Below are positions 8,560-16,958 of a DNA stretch of 64,000 bases, one piece after another (position 1 is the first letter of the stretch; the number at the start of each line of letters is the position of its first letter). The stretch is taken from NCBI GenBank assembly GCA_963695675.1, contig CAVOGY010000002.1:124001-188000 (forward strand), given 5' to 3'. This stretch comes from DASUPK01 sp963695675. GTDB taxonomy: Bacteria > Actinomycetota > Thermoleophilia > Solirubrobacterales > 70-9. The position numbers and the translations under genes are program-made. The notes below the pieces were generated by a model that saw nothing but the letters and a program-made list of their open reading frames with translations, did not search any database and was not told where the DNA came from.

Positions 8560-9840
8560 ACGCTCGACCTGAAGCAGATCCGAAGCGATCCCGAGTCGGT
8601 CCGCTCGGCGCTTGCGAGGCGGGGTGCGGCCGAGCAGCTCGACGAGCTGATCGGCGTGGACGAGCGCCGCCGGGAGCTGAACACCCGCATCGACGCGGTC
8701 CGGGCGGAGCAGAACAAGCTCTCCGGCGAGATCGAGGAGGCGGCTCGCGCCGGCAGGGCCGACGACCCGGAGGTGAAGAAGGCCCGCGAGTCCTCGAGCG
8801 CGCTCAAGTCCGAGCTCAAGGAGCTCGAGCCGCAGCTCGCAGAGCTCGACGCCACGCGCGACGAGCTGCTCTCCTCCCTGCCCAACCTTCCGGACCCCGC
8901 GGCGCCCGACGGAATGACCGAGGAGGACAACGTCACGCTCCGGGAGGTCGGAGACCGGCCCGCATTCGGCTTCGAGCCGGTCGACCATCTCGAGCTGGGC
9001 CAGGCGCACGGCTGGATCGAGATGGAGGCGGCGGCGAACGCCTCGGGCTCGCGCTTCGCCTACCTGCTCGGCGACCTGGTGATGCTCGAGCTCGCGCTGG
9101 TGCGATTCGCGATGGAGCTCGTCCGCGGCGAGGGCTTCGAGCCGACGGTGCCCCCGGTTCTCGTCCGCGAGCGCCCCCTCTACGGCACCGGGTTCTTCCC
9201 CGGTGAGCGAGAGATGATCTATGAGATCCCCCGGGATGAGCTCTTTCTGGTGGGCACCTCGGAGGTCTCGCTCGCCGCGCTGCACGCCGACCAGATCATG
9301 GAGGCCTCGGAGCTGCCGAGGCGCTACGCGGGGTTCTCCACCTGCTTTCGGCGCGAGGCAGGCGCGGCCGGGCGCGACACGCGCGGCATCTTCCGCGTGC
9401 ACCAGTTCGACAAGGTCGAGATGTTCAGCTTCGTCGAGCCGGCGTCATCGAGCGAGGAGCACGAGCGGATCCTGGCGATCCAGGAGCGCATCCTCACGAC
9501 CCTCGAGATTCCCTATCGCGTGGTCGACGTCGCGATCGGCGAGCTCGGCGCCCCGGCCGCCCGCAAGTTCGACTGCGAGGCGTGGATTCCCAGCCAAGGG
9601 CGCTACCGAGAACTGACAAGCTGCTCGAACACCACCGACTATCAGGCAAGACGCCTGTCCAGCCGATACCGTGCCGCGCAAGGAGAAGCCCCGGAACCTG
9701 TGCACACGTTGAACGGAACTGCTGTGGCTGTGGGTCGCACGCTCATCGCTCTCCTGGAGAACGGGCAGAGGGAGGACCGAACGGTGGATCTTCCGGGTGC
9801 TTTGCGGAGTTTTGGGGCTCCGGGGCGGATTCCCGCATAG
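8560..9840 (+). CDS. serS: Seryl-tRNA synthetase, start codon non-canonical in this sequence
   Basis: SerRS charges tRNA-Ser. The coiled-coil arm is clear in the first 100 residues (DLKQIRSDPESVRSALARRG ... LKSELKELEPQLAELDATRD). The class II catalytic domain shows motif 2 FSTCFRREAGAAGRDTRGIF, VHQFDKVEMF, then motif 3-like GTAVAVGRTLIALLEN. The conserved N terminus (usually MLDLK) corresponds here to an ACG codon at 8560-8562, placed seven bases after a GGGGG tract. The only upstream in-frame ATG (8482) lies inside the cytochrome gene and would add 26 unconserved residues. Either an ATG was misread as ACG or the longer form is used. Its stop abuts the next gene's ATG. Confidence 0.93.
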   Translation, partial: TLDLKQIRSDPESVRSALARRGAAEQLDELIGVDERRRELNTRIDAVRAEQNKLSGEIEEAARAGRADDPEVKKARESSSALKSELKELEPQLAELDATRDELLSSLPNLPDPAAPDGMTEEDNVTLREVGDRPAFGFEPVDHLELGQAHGWIEMEAAANASGSRFAYLLGDLVMLELALVRFAMELVRGEGFEPTVPPVLVRERPLYGTGFFPGEREMIYEIPRDELFLVGTSEVSLAALHADQIMEASELPRRYAGFSTCFRREAGAAGRDTRGIFRVHQFDKVEMFSFVEPASSSEEHERILAIQERILTTLEIPYRVVDVAIGELGAPAARKFDCEAWIPSQGRYRELTSCSNTTDYQARRLSSRYRAAQGEAPEPVHTLNGTAVAVGRTLIALLENGQREDRTVDLPGALRSFGAPGRIPA

Positions 9841-10482
9841 ATGGCGTCCTCCACCCCAAAGCGAGTGGTCCTCTGCGACGACCACGAGATCGTGCGCGAG
9901 GCGATCAAAGCACGGATGGCCTCGGTCGAGGGAGTGGAGATCGTCGGCGAAGCTGAGACCGGCGAAGAGCTCGTCGAGAAGGTCAAGGAGCTCGAGCCCG
10001 ACGTCTGCATCGTCGACGTCGAGCTGCCGGGCAAGGACGGGATCGACGCGACCAAGGACGTCCTCAAGGTCCGCCCGGAGTCGCGGGTGATCATCTTCAC
10101 CGCCCACGCCCAGCCGGATCTGCTCACATTGGCGCTCCGCGCGGGCGCCTCCGGCTACGTGCTCAAGTCGGCACCCAGCGAGGACATCGCCCGCGCCATC
10201 GAGGTGGTGGCGGACGGAGGGACCTTCGTCGGCACCGAACTCGGCCAGGGCGCGGGAGATGTGGAGAAGCTGCTCGAGCTGACCCCCCGCGAGCGCGAGA
10301 TTCTCGAACTGCTCGCGGAGGGTCTGCGCGTCAAGCAGATCGCCGACCGGCTCGCGCTCAGCCCCGCCACGGTTCACACCCACGTCCGGAACGCGATCGC
10401 CCGGATGGAGGTCGATACGCGGACCGAGGCGGTGGCCCTCGCCGTGCGCTTCAGCTACCTGGGCGCCGGCGGCAAGGTCTAG
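9841..10482 (+). CDS. NarL/LuxR-family response regulator
   Basis: A 213-residue two-component regulator. The receiver domain (residues 8-125) has the acidic pair in VVLCDDHEIVREA, the phosphoacceptor aspartate in CIVDVELPGKDG, the conserved threonine in IIFTAHAQ and the lysine in YVLKSAPS. The output domain (from about residue 145) is a LuxR-type helix-turn-helix: LTPREREILELLAEGLRVKQ followed by LALSPATVHTHVRNAIARM. It starts on the base after the serS stop, so it is cotranscribed with serS. No histidine kinase is next to it; the cognate sensor must lie elsewhere. Confidence 0.93.
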   Translation: MASSTPKRVVLCDDHEIVREAIKARMASVEGVEIVGEAETGEELVEKVKELEPDVCIVDVELPGKDGIDATKDVLKVRPESRVIIFTAHAQPDLLTLALRAGASGYVLKSAPSEDIARAIEVVADGGTFVGTELGQGAGDVEKLLELTPREREILELLAEGLRVKQIADRLALSPATVHTHVRNAIARMEVDTRTEAVALAVRFSYLGAGGKV

Positions 10483-10493
10483 CGCCGGCCACG

Positions 10494-10518
10494 CCGCTCC
10501 ACTTCACTTCGGGAGCGG
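10494..10518. terminator. Hairpin between convergent genes, probable bidirectional terminator
   Basis: CCGCTCC and GGAGCGG form a seven-base-pair stem with an eleven-base loop in the short gap between the response regulator and the convergent msrB. There is no T-run, as is common in high-GC actinobacteria. The call rests on position and stem only. Confidence 0.45.
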
Positions 10519-10533
10519 AGGGGATGGCGAAGC

Positions 10534-10932
10534 CTACGACTCCGACTCGAACTTGAGCGCGCACCCGTTGATGCAGTAGCGCTGGCCGGTGGTCTCGGCC
10601 GGGCCGTCGTCGAAGACGTGGCCGAGGTGGGCGTCGCAGCGTGAGCAGAGCACCTCGGTCCGCCGCATCAGGAAGCTGTTGTCCGCCTCCGTCTCGACGG
10701 CCTCACCGCCCATCGGCCTGTCGAAGCTCGGCCAGCCCGTGCCGGAGTCGAACTTGTTCTCCGAGCTGAACAGCGGCTGTCCACAGGCCACGCACACGAA
10801 TGTGCCCGGATCCTTGACGTCGTTGAGCTCGCTGGTGAATGGCGCCTCGGTGCCCTTGTTGCGGACCACGTCGTACTGCTCGGGAGTGAGCTCCTGGCGC
10901 CACTCCTGCTCGCTCTTCTTGACCTTCTCCAA
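10534..10932 (-). CDS. msrB: Peptide-methionine (R)-S-oxide reductase
   Basis: MsrB reduces methionine-R-sulfoxide in oxidised proteins. The 132-residue protein has the family core: ELTPEQYDVVRNKGTEAPFT, the zinc cysteine pairs CVACG and CSRCD, FDSGTGWPSF and HLGHVFDDGP. The catalytic cysteine is in QRYCINGCALKF; the usual sequence is RYCINSAAL, so an extra cysteine (GC for SA) sits three residues after the catalytic one, which could act as a resolving cysteine. The start is a TTG at 10930-10932 preceded by GAGG. The gene stands alone and convergent to the response regulator. Confidence 0.93.
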   Translation of the reverse strand: MEKVKKSEQEWRQELTPEQYDVVRNKGTEAPFTSELNDVKDPGTFVCVACGQPLFSSENKFDSGTGWPSFDRPMGGEAVETEADNSFLMRRTEVLCSRCDAHLGHVFDDGPAETTGQRYCINGCALKFESES

Positions 10933-11055
10933 GTCTTACCTCGCTTCCATGTGGATGGTGACCAGGGTAACCCGGTCCTTCACACAGTCCGCTGAGCCGG
11001 CCCCTCGTTACTGAACCCAGAAGCCCCGCCTGCCCGCGTCGGTTCCCCCTTGTCG

Positions 11056-11133
11056 CTCGGTGGGGACTTCGCTAGCTTCAACGGCCATCGGGGGCCCGGG
11101 GGGGCTCCAAATGAGACGGAACTGGAGGACCGA
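11056..11133 (+). promoter_or_regulatory. Conserved leader of RTX-like copy A
   Basis: The roughly 78 bases before the copy A start are almost identical (about four mismatches) to the leader of copy B on the other strand at 37733-37810, and more alike than the coding parts. It contains a GC-rich stretch with GGGCCC and ends in a ribosome-binding site (CTGGAGGACC). It probably holds the promoter and a structured 5' UTR. Confidence 0.5.
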
Positions 11134-11986
11134 ATGGGAGGCGTGCCTGGAGGAGGCCATCGGCGTAAGGGCGGTAGCGGTCAGGCACTGCTGATCTCTG
11201 GAGTCGCCGTTTTCTGCCTTGCGATCGCCGTCGCCGCGGGACCCGCCGTGGCGAAGAAGATCACCGGTACCAAGCGCAGCGAGCTGATCGTCGGCACCAA
11301 GGGCGCCGACAGGATCAAGGGCAAGGGCGGCAACGACCTGCTCAAGGGCAAGGGCGGCAACGACCTGCTCAACGGAGGCAGGGGGAGTGACAAGGTGGTC
11401 GGCGGCAAGGGCAATGACAAGGTGGTCGGCGGCCCGAAGGGCGACACCGTGATCGGCGGGCCGCGCATCGACAGAATCAAGGGCCAGGGCGGCAACGACC
11501 TGCTGAAGGCCGCCGACGGCCGCCGCGATAGCGTGATCGACGGCGGGGCTGGCACGAACAAGTGCATCGTCGACACCGTGGAACTCGACATCGTCCGGAA
11601 CTGCGGGACGGTTCAGGCCAGCACGCCCGGGCAGGGTCCGGGTGGGGGGTGGTGGCGGTGGTGGTGGTGGGGGACCTGGTCCCGGCCAGGGACTACGGGT
11701 ACTCACCGTCGACGTGATGTGCGGCCCCTCCAACCCGCTGACGGGGTGGGGTGCAACTTCCACATCACCGGTGATGGAGCCGACGAGGTGACGGTGGCGA
11801 GCCCCGTGGAGAGCGGGCGGTGGCGTCACCAACGTGCTGGGCGTTGCCAACTCGCTCAGCCCCCAACCTGGGACGCGCTCGGCGGCTATACCTGCACGGC
11901 CGCCGGCTCCCTGAAAGTGACCATCGGCTCGGAGAGCGTCGACGTTCCGGTCCCCTGCGCAGCCGTCTCCACCCCCAGGTCCCTGA
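11134..11986 (+). pseudogene. RTX-like secreted protein, copy A, several frameshifts
   Basis: Paralogue of the intact gene at 36932-37732. The first 170 residues read well: a signal segment ending GPAVAKKITG, then hemolysin-type glycine/aspartate nonapeptides such as GKGGNDLLKGKGGNDLL and GGKGNDKVVGG, then DSVIDGGAGTNKCIVD. After the glycine tract near 11640 the frame changes at least four times relative to copy B (G runs near 11640 and 11740, near 11817, C run near 11862, and an extra base near 11960), after which the equivalent stop would be at 11984-11986. The unbroken frame that continues to 12204 is therefore spurious at its end. Sites in homopolymers suggest sequencing error; real decay is possible. 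Confidence 0.75.
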
Positions 11987-12000
11987 CCCGGGTCGCGCAG

Positions 12001-12029
12001 GCCGAGCGGCGCAACGGGCGCCGCTCGGC
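12001..12029 (+). terminator. Strong hairpin after RTX-like copy A
   Basis: GCCGAGCGGCG and CGCCGCTCGGC make a perfect eleven-base-pair stem with a seven-base loop, 15 bases after the inferred stop. Copy B has an equivalent hairpin at the same place with compensating changes in the stem, which supports a conserved terminator. Confidence 0.7.
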
Positions 12030-12227
12030 CCGCCGTAGGGTCCGAGGAAGGGACAGCGGTAGACCTCCGTCGGAGTACATTCGAACTCGGCGGGGTATGT
12101 CACGAAGCTGCTGCCGGAAGGGGCCTACGATTGGCTGTACGTCCTGCGACCAGACGGCGAGCAATTCCTCATTAAGGAGTGTCATGCTGGGCGACGCTCG
12201 GTGACTCCCCGCACCGAGCATCGACTC
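12030..12227 (+). other. Gap before tRNA-Ser with a possible short coding remnant
   Basis: No recognised gene. One frame on the plus strand reads AGYVTKLLPEGAYDWLYVL followed by RPDGEQFLIKECHAG, which has good coding character, but it lacks a clear start and runs towards the tRNA. It may be the end of a displaced gene. Confidence 0.25.
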
Positions 12228-12317
12228 GGAGGGGTGGCAGAGTCTGGTTGATTGCGGCAGCCTTGAAAGCTGTTGACCGGGTCTCCCGGTCCGGGGGTTC
12301 GAATCCCTCCCCCTCCG
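12228..12317 (+). tRNA. tRNA-Ser (anticodon UGA)
   Basis: The acceptor stem GGAGGGG pairs with CCCCTCC, followed by the G discriminator. The anticodon loop CTTGAAA carries TGA. A long variable arm (GACCGGGTCTCCCGGTC) marks a class II tRNA and the T arm has GGTTCGAATCC. The CCA end is not encoded. Confidence 0.95.
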
Positions 12318-12350
12318 CTGGTAGGAAGCGCCCGCCCGAATCGATCCGGA

Positions 12351-12857
12351 TCAGTCCTCCGGCGTGCAGACGATCACCGGGATGCGGCGGTCGCCGGCGC
12401 GCTCCTCGTAGGAGGCGAAGCCGGGATAGAACCTCGTGGCGAGATTCCAGAGGCGCTTTCGGCGGTTCCCCTTCACCTCCTGCGCCCGGTAGCGGCCGCC
12501 GCCGCCCTTGGTCCAGAGCTCCACTTCGGGATTGGCGACCAGGTTGTAGTACCAGGCGGGGTGATCGCGGTGGCCGCCACGCGAGGCGATAAGGACTACG
12601 TTGCCCCGGTCCGTGAAGTAGGTGAGCGGCGTGGTCCGCCTCTTGCCGCTCTTGGCGCCGGTGTGGGTGAGCAGCACCGTGGGGGCGTTGAGCGTGGTCT
12701 TCAGCCGCCCTCCGCTGAGCTTCATCAGGTAGGGGTCGACCTTGTTGCCGACGTTGACCAGGAACCAGGTGACCGGCGGCTGCCTAGCAATCCACGAGAG
12801 CGTGCTCAGCCAGAGACCTTTCGGTTGCTCCGGGTCGATTGCGGCGACCGTTCCCAC
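12351..12857 (-). CDS. Nitroreductase/deazaflavin (F420)-dependent family protein
   Basis: A 168-residue protein of the split beta-barrel DDN/F420-dependent nitroreductase family (DUF385). Typical stretches are VLLTHTGAKSGKRRTTPLTY, VVLIASRGGHRDHPAWYYNL and NPEVELWTKGGGGRYRAQEV, then LWNLATRFYPGFASYEERA. Members bind the deazaflavin F420 and reduce nitroaromatics or quinones; the physiological substrate is usually unknown. The GTG at 12855-12857 gives a sensible N terminus and leaves a 42-bp divergent promoter shared with the oxidase at 12900. Confidence 0.87.
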   Translation of the reverse strand: MGTVAAIDPEQPKGLWLSTLSWIARQPPVTWFLVNVGNKVDPYLMKLSGGRLKTTLNAPTVLLTHTGAKSGKRRTTPLTYFTDRGNVVLIASRGGHRDHPAWYYNLVANPEVELWTKGGGGRYRAQEVKGNRRKRLWNLATRFYPGFASYEERAGDRRIPVIVCTPED

Positions 12858-12899
12858 CCGCGGAATCCTGCCACGTCCCGGTGTATCTAGGCTGCGTCC

Positions 12900-14228
12900 G
12901 TGACGGAGTGGCGCAACTGGACCGGCGATCAGCGCTGCATGCCCGCGCGGATCGAAAGGCCGAGCGACCGCGCCGACCTGATCGAGGCCGTTCGGCGCGC
13001 CACCGAGCAGGGGCTGACCGTACGTGCCGTCGGCTCCGGCCATTCCTTCACGGACGCCGCCTGCACCGGCGGCGTGCTGATCGAGATGGACGAGCTCAAC
13101 CGGATCCTGGAGGTCGAGCGCGACGCCGGCCTGGTCAAGGTGGAGGGCGGCATCGGGCTGCGGGTGCTCAACGAGCTGATCTGGGGCCACGGCATGGCTA
13201 TTGAGAACCTCGGTGACATCGACCGGCAGACGATCTCAGGCGCGGTCTCGACCGGTACGCACGGGACCGGCGCGCGCTTCCGGAATCTCTCCTCGGTGAT
13301 CGAGGCAATGGAGCTGATCCTCCCGGACGGGACCCTGCTCGATATTTCGCCGGACTCCGAGCCGGAGCTCCTACCGTCTGTCCGGATCGGCCTGGGGGCG
13401 CTCGGCGTCATCGCGACCCTGACCCTGCGCACCGTCCCCGCCTTCTCCGTCCGGCGCACCGACTCGCCGCTGGCGCTCGCCGAGACGCTCGAGCGGCTGC
13501 AGGATCTGGCCGACGAATCGGACCACTTCGAGTTCTACGTCTTCCCGCACACCGAGGTCGCCCTGCTCCGCCAGAGCGAGAGGACGGACGAGCCGCCGCA
13601 GCCGCGGAACTCGGCTCTCGAGTTCGGTCAGGAGGTGATCCTCGAGAACTGGGTGATGGGCGCGATCGCTCGCGCGGGTCGCCGCCTGCCCTCCCGTATC
13701 CCGAGGCTGTCCCGGTTCGTCTCCTCGCAGCTCGCGAAGAGCACCAAGATGGACCGCAGCTATCGCGTCTTCGCGAGCAGACGCCTGATCCGTTTCACCG
13801 AGATGGAGTACGCGATCCCGCGCCGTCACGCGGCGGAGGCGATCCCGCGGGTGATCGAGGCGGCGGAGCGTGCGGACCCGCCGGTCGGGTTCCCGGTCGA
13901 GGTGCGATTCGTCGCTGCTGACGATTCGATCCTCAGTCCGGCCCACGATCGGGACACCTGCTACATCGCCGTCCACCAGTACCAGGGGATGGCCTGGGAG
14001 GGGTACTTCCGGTCCGTCGAAGCGATCATGGATGAGTACGGCGGCCGTCCGCACTGGGGCAAGCGGCACTTCCAAACGGCCGCCACCCTCGCCGAGCGCT
14101 ATCCGCGCTGGGAGGACTTCCTCGCCGCCCGGGCCCGGCTCGACCCGGAGGGCACCTTCCGCAACCAGTACCTCGACCGGGTTCTGGGGCCGCCGACGAG
14201 ATCGGCTCTGCAGGCCGCGCCGGCCTGA
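12900..14228 (+). CDS. FAD-binding aldonolactone oxidase (D-arabinono-1,4-lactone/L-gulonolactone oxidase type)
   Basis: The 442-residue enzyme belongs to the VAO/PCMH flavoprotein family that oxidises sugar lactones or alditols with oxygen. The FAD-binding domain occupies the first 180 residues: VRAVGSGHSFTDAACT (the histidine is the usual site of covalent flavin attachment) and ISGAVSTGTHGTG. The C-terminal ALO domain ends with the family motif GGRPHWGKRHFQ and a closing DPEGTFRNQYL. Length is normal. A GTG start overlaps the divergent promoter with the nitroreductase-like gene. The exact substrate cannot be read from the sequence. Confidence 0.9.
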   Translation: MTEWRNWTGDQRCMPARIERPSDRADLIEAVRRATEQGLTVRAVGSGHSFTDAACTGGVLIEMDELNRILEVERDAGLVKVEGGIGLRVLNELIWGHGMAIENLGDIDRQTISGAVSTGTHGTGARFRNLSSVIEAMELILPDGTLLDISPDSEPELLPSVRIGLGALGVIATLTLRTVPAFSVRRTDSPLALAETLERLQDLADESDHFEFYVFPHTEVALLRQSERTDEPPQPRNSALEFGQEVILENWVMGAIARAGRRLPSRIPRLSRFVSSQLAKSTKMDRSYRVFASRRLIRFTEMEYAIPRRHAAEAIPRVIEAAERADPPVGFPVEVRFVAADDSILSPAHDRDTCYIAVHQYQGMAWEGYFRSVEAIMDEYGGRPHWGKRHFQTAATLAERYPRWEDFLAARARLDPEGTFRNQYLDRVLGPPTRSALQAAPA

Positions 14229-14249
14229 GCATGCCGCCCTCGGCTCGCG

Positions 14250-15587
14250 CTAGAGGAAGCTTTTGCCCTCGCCGCGGTAGGTGGGGACCTCGTCGCGGAT
14301 GGTCGTCCCGGTGACCAGGTAGAGGCGGTTGAAGCGCTCGCAGAGCTCGCCGGCCTTGACGTGCCGGAAGTAGACGCGGTCGCCGATCCGCAGGCTCTCG
14401 GCCGCCGAGCCGCGCAGCGGAGTCTGGACCTCACCGGTGCCCTCGTAGGGGTCGAGTCGCAGCCCCGCCGGCAGGTGGGGAACCGGCATCCGGTCTCGGG
14501 CCCCTACCCCCGAGGCGAGGTAGCCGCCGCCCAGCGCGGTCGCGACGCCCGCGCCCGGGCGCCTGACGATCGGAAGGGCGAACATCGCCGCCGGCCGCAA
14601 CCTGAATGCGCGGTAGTGATCGAAGAGGATCGGCGCGAAGAACCCCGAACCGGCGGCGACCTCCGTGACGGCCCACTCCGAGGCGGTCAGCTCGATCGAG
14701 CCGGTGCCGCCGCCGTTGACGAACTCGAGCCGGGCGACCTCCGAGAGCGCGGTGACGATCTCAGCGCGACGCTCGGCCACGTCCTTCGCGGAGGCCGACT
14801 GCATGGTCCTGATTGTCAGGTTGGTGATCGCCTTGCGCGGCACGTTGTCCCCGACGCCGGCGATTTGACCCTCGTAGGCCATCAGTCCGACCAGCGTGGT
14901 GCGCTCGCGGCGATCGATCTCGTGGGCGAGGGACACCGCCTGCTCGGCGGTCCTGATCGGCGAGCGCTTCGGGCCGATCTTGAGCAGGCCGCGCAGGGGC
15001 CACCAGGAGAGGTCGATGTCAATCGCGACCCGGACCGGCGCGACGAACGACCCCGCCGCCTCCTCGATCAGGTCGAGATGCTCGGTGCTGTCGACCATGA
15101 CCACGGGGGCCTCGTCGGGGTCCTCGGCGGTGATCCGGGCCAGCCGCGTCAGGCAGGCCCGGTCTGTCGTCGGATAGGCCACCACGAGGTCGCGCAGGCC
15201 CTGCTCCCAGAGCCAGATGGTCTCGGGCAAGGTGAAGGTGAGCGCGCCCTGGAAGCCGGGATCGAGGTCGAGCAGGCGCTCGAGGACCGGCCGCGAGCGG
15301 ATCGACTTGCTGGCGATCCGGATCGGCTTGCCGCGAGAGCGGCGGAGCATGTCCGCGGCGTTCGCCCACACCGCATCCAGATCGACGAAGGCGAAGGGGG
15401 CCTGCACGTCCGAGAACACGGTCTCGAACCGCTCATAGGCCTCCATCGGGGTCGGCAACGGAATCGGCGTCGGGGTGTCGATCGCCGACAGCGGCCTGTT
15501 CTCCTCGTCGATCGCCCCAGCGTCACCGTTCGCGTCCTGCTCGGCCGCGGGTGCCTCGGTCGTGGGGCCTTCGTCGGGTGCCGTCAT
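14250..15587 (-). CDS. Alanine-racemase-fold PLP enzyme, D-serine/D-threonine dehydratase-like
   Basis: A 445-residue member of the DSD1/amino-acid deaminase group (alanine racemase N-terminal barrel plus D-serine dehydratase-like C-terminal domain). The PLP lysine is expected in PIRIASKSIRSRPVLERLL. Further blocks are GLMAYEGQIAGVGDN, EFVNGGGTGSIELTA and, in the C-terminal domain, ALGGGYLASGVGARDRMPVP followed by RIGDRVYFRHVKAGELCERF, which resembles the zinc-binding H-x-K/C region of the family. The ATG at 15585-15587 was chosen; about 45 acidic residues precede the barrel. The long upstream open frame runs through the tRNA gene and is not real. Confidence 0.87.
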   Translation of the reverse strand: MTAPDEGPTTEAPAAEQDANGDAGAIDEENRPLSAIDTPTPIPLPTPMEAYERFETVFSDVQAPFAFVDLDAVWANAADMLRRSRGKPIRIASKSIRSRPVLERLLDLDPGFQGALTFTLPETIWLWEQGLRDLVVAYPTTDRACLTRLARITAEDPDEAPVVMVDSTEHLDLIEEAAGSFVAPVRVAIDIDLSWWPLRGLLKIGPKRSPIRTAEQAVSLAHEIDRRERTTLVGLMAYEGQIAGVGDNVPRKAITNLTIRTMQSASAKDVAERRAEIVTALSEVARLEFVNGGGTGSIELTASEWAVTEVAAGSGFFAPILFDHYRAFRLRPAAMFALPIVRRPGAGVATALGGGYLASGVGARDRMPVPHLPAGLRLDPYEGTGEVQTPLRGSAAESLRIGDRVYFRHVKAGELCERFNRLYLVTGTTIRDEVPTYRGEGKSFL

Positions 15588-15640
15588 CGGGATCCAGCCT
15601 ACAATCGAGCCGCGTGGTCGCCGCGGCGACCGCCGCCCCC

Positions 15641-15730
15641 GGAGAGGTGGCCGAGCGGCTGAAGGCACTCGCCTGCTAAGCGAGTAGAGGGCTAATCGCT
15701 CTCTCGAGGGTTCGAATCCCTCCCTCTCCG
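15641..15730 (+). tRNA. tRNA-Ser (anticodon GCU)
   Basis: Acceptor GGAGAGG pairs with CCTCTCC and is followed by a G. The anticodon arm CTCGCCTGCTAAGCGAG carries GCT. A long variable arm (AGAGGGCTAATCGCTCTCT) confirms a class II serine tRNA, and the T loop is TTCGAAT. No encoded CCA. Confidence 0.95.
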
Positions 15731-15864
15731 CTACCCGGACATGATCTCCCTGTTCGCGCCTCGTCCCGCTCGGGACGCCGCTCTTCATCCGCGTCCGCGC
15801 GCAGGCACCGACCGTGTCGACTTTTGGTCGCATAGCGACCTTAACTCGACAAGATCGCCCGGAA

Positions 15865-16929
15865 CTAGCGGCGGCGTTGAACGTGATCTTCTCTGAGAGC
15901 GGACGGATCAGGACAACCGAGCAGCGCGAGCGCGAGCCGGAGCTCCTCGGCGAGCATCTCCAGGGCGAGGCGGGCGCCCGCCTCCCCATCGAAGGCGAGC
16001 CCCCAGAGCGCTGGCCGGCCAACCAGTACCGCCTCCGCCCCGATCGCCAGCGCGATCGCCACGTCGGTGCCGCGCCGGATCCCGCCGTCGAGCAGGACGG
16101 GGATCCGCCCCGCCACCGCTTCCACGATCTCCGGCAGGGCGTCGATCGTCGCCCGGGCGTTGTCGAGCTGGCGGCCGCCGTGATTCGACACCACGACCCC
16201 CGCGGCGCCGTGCTCGACGGCGAGCGCCGCGTCCTCCCCGGTGATCAGCCCCTTGACCAGGATGGGCAGCGTGAAGTCGGCGCAGAGGCGCTCGAGGTCC
16301 GCCCAGGTGACGGAGGGGTCGACCAGCCCGAGGACCTCGGCCGTGGTCAGGCTGCGGTGCCCGACCGCCGCCTCGATCGCCGGCGCCCTGATCTCGGCTG
16401 GAACCTGAAACCCGCTGCGAAGGTCGCGCTCGCGGCGCCCGGCGTACGGCGCGTCGACCGTGAGCACCAGCGCCTCGTAGCCCGAATCGGCGGCCTCCTC
16501 GATCATCGCCCGGGTGACCTCGCGGTCGCGGAACAGATAGACCTGCATCCACCGCCTGACGTCGGGTGCCGCCGCGGCCACCTCCGCGGGCCGGGTGCTG
16601 GTCAGACTCGAGACGCAGATCGCCGTCCCTGCCGCCTTGGCCGCGCGCGCCATCCCCGCCTCTCCGTCCGGGTGCGCGAGCCGCTGGAAGGCGACCGGCG
16701 CCGCCAGGATCGGCATCTCGAGGTCGGCTCCGAACACGGTGGCACGGGTTGTGACCTCAGAGACATCGACCAGCACACGCGGTCGGAGCTCCCACCCCTC
16801 GAAGGCCTCGGCGTTGCGGCGCAGGGTACGTTCGTCGCCGGCGCCCCCGGCAAAGTAGCCGTGCGCACCCGGCTCGAGCTTCGCGAGCGCCAGCCGCTCG
16901 AGATCGGCGATGTTGACCGGCTCGTCGAC
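15865..16929 (-). CDS. FMN-dependent 2-hydroxy-acid oxidase/dehydrogenase
   Basis: TIM-barrel flavoprotein of the lactate/glycolate oxidase family. Diagnostic segments in order are GAHGYFAGGAGDERTLRRN near the N terminus, MPILAAPVAFQRLAHPDGE, WMQVYLFRDREVT, ALVLTVDAPYAGRRERDLR, PILVKGLITGEDAALA (catalytic-site lysine), VVVSNHGGRQLD (active-site histidine and arginine), VLLDGGIRRGTDVAIALAIG and VLVGRPALWGLA. The N-terminal block lies upstream of the first GTG (16774-16776), so translation must begin earlier. Between the in-frame stop at 16939 and that block there is no ATG, GTG or TTG in frame, so the start given is approximate and a small sequence error near 16930 is likely. Substrate unknown. 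Confidence 0.85.
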   Translation of the reverse strand, partial: VDEPVNIADLERLALAKLEPGAHGYFAGGAGDERTLRRNAEAFEGWELRPRVLVDVSEVTTRATVFGADLEMPILAAPVAFQRLAHPDGEAGMARAAKAAGTAICVSSLTSTRPAEVAAAAPDVRRWMQVYLFRDREVTRAMIEEAADSGYEALVLTVDAPYAGRRERDLRSGFQVPAEIRAPAIEAAVGHRSLTTAEVLGLVDPSVTWADLERLCADFTLPILVKGLITGEDAALAVEHGAAGVVVSNHGGRQLDNARATIDALPEIVEAVAGRIPVLLDGGIRRGTDVAIALAIGAEAVLVGRPALWGLAFDGEAGARLALEMLAEELRLALALLGCPDPSALREDHVQRRR

Positions 16930-16958
16930 CGGGCAACCCTAGTTGCCATGCTTTTGGG

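Noticed and set aside
11050..12204. 384-residue unbroken version of RTX-like copy A
   Set aside because: Comparison with copy B shows that the tail is frame-shifted sequence and the true stop lies at about 11984.
14250..16022. 590-residue frame running through tRNA-Ser
   Set aside because: The first 145 codons cover the tRNA gene and its flank and have no family similarity; the enzyme starts at 15587.
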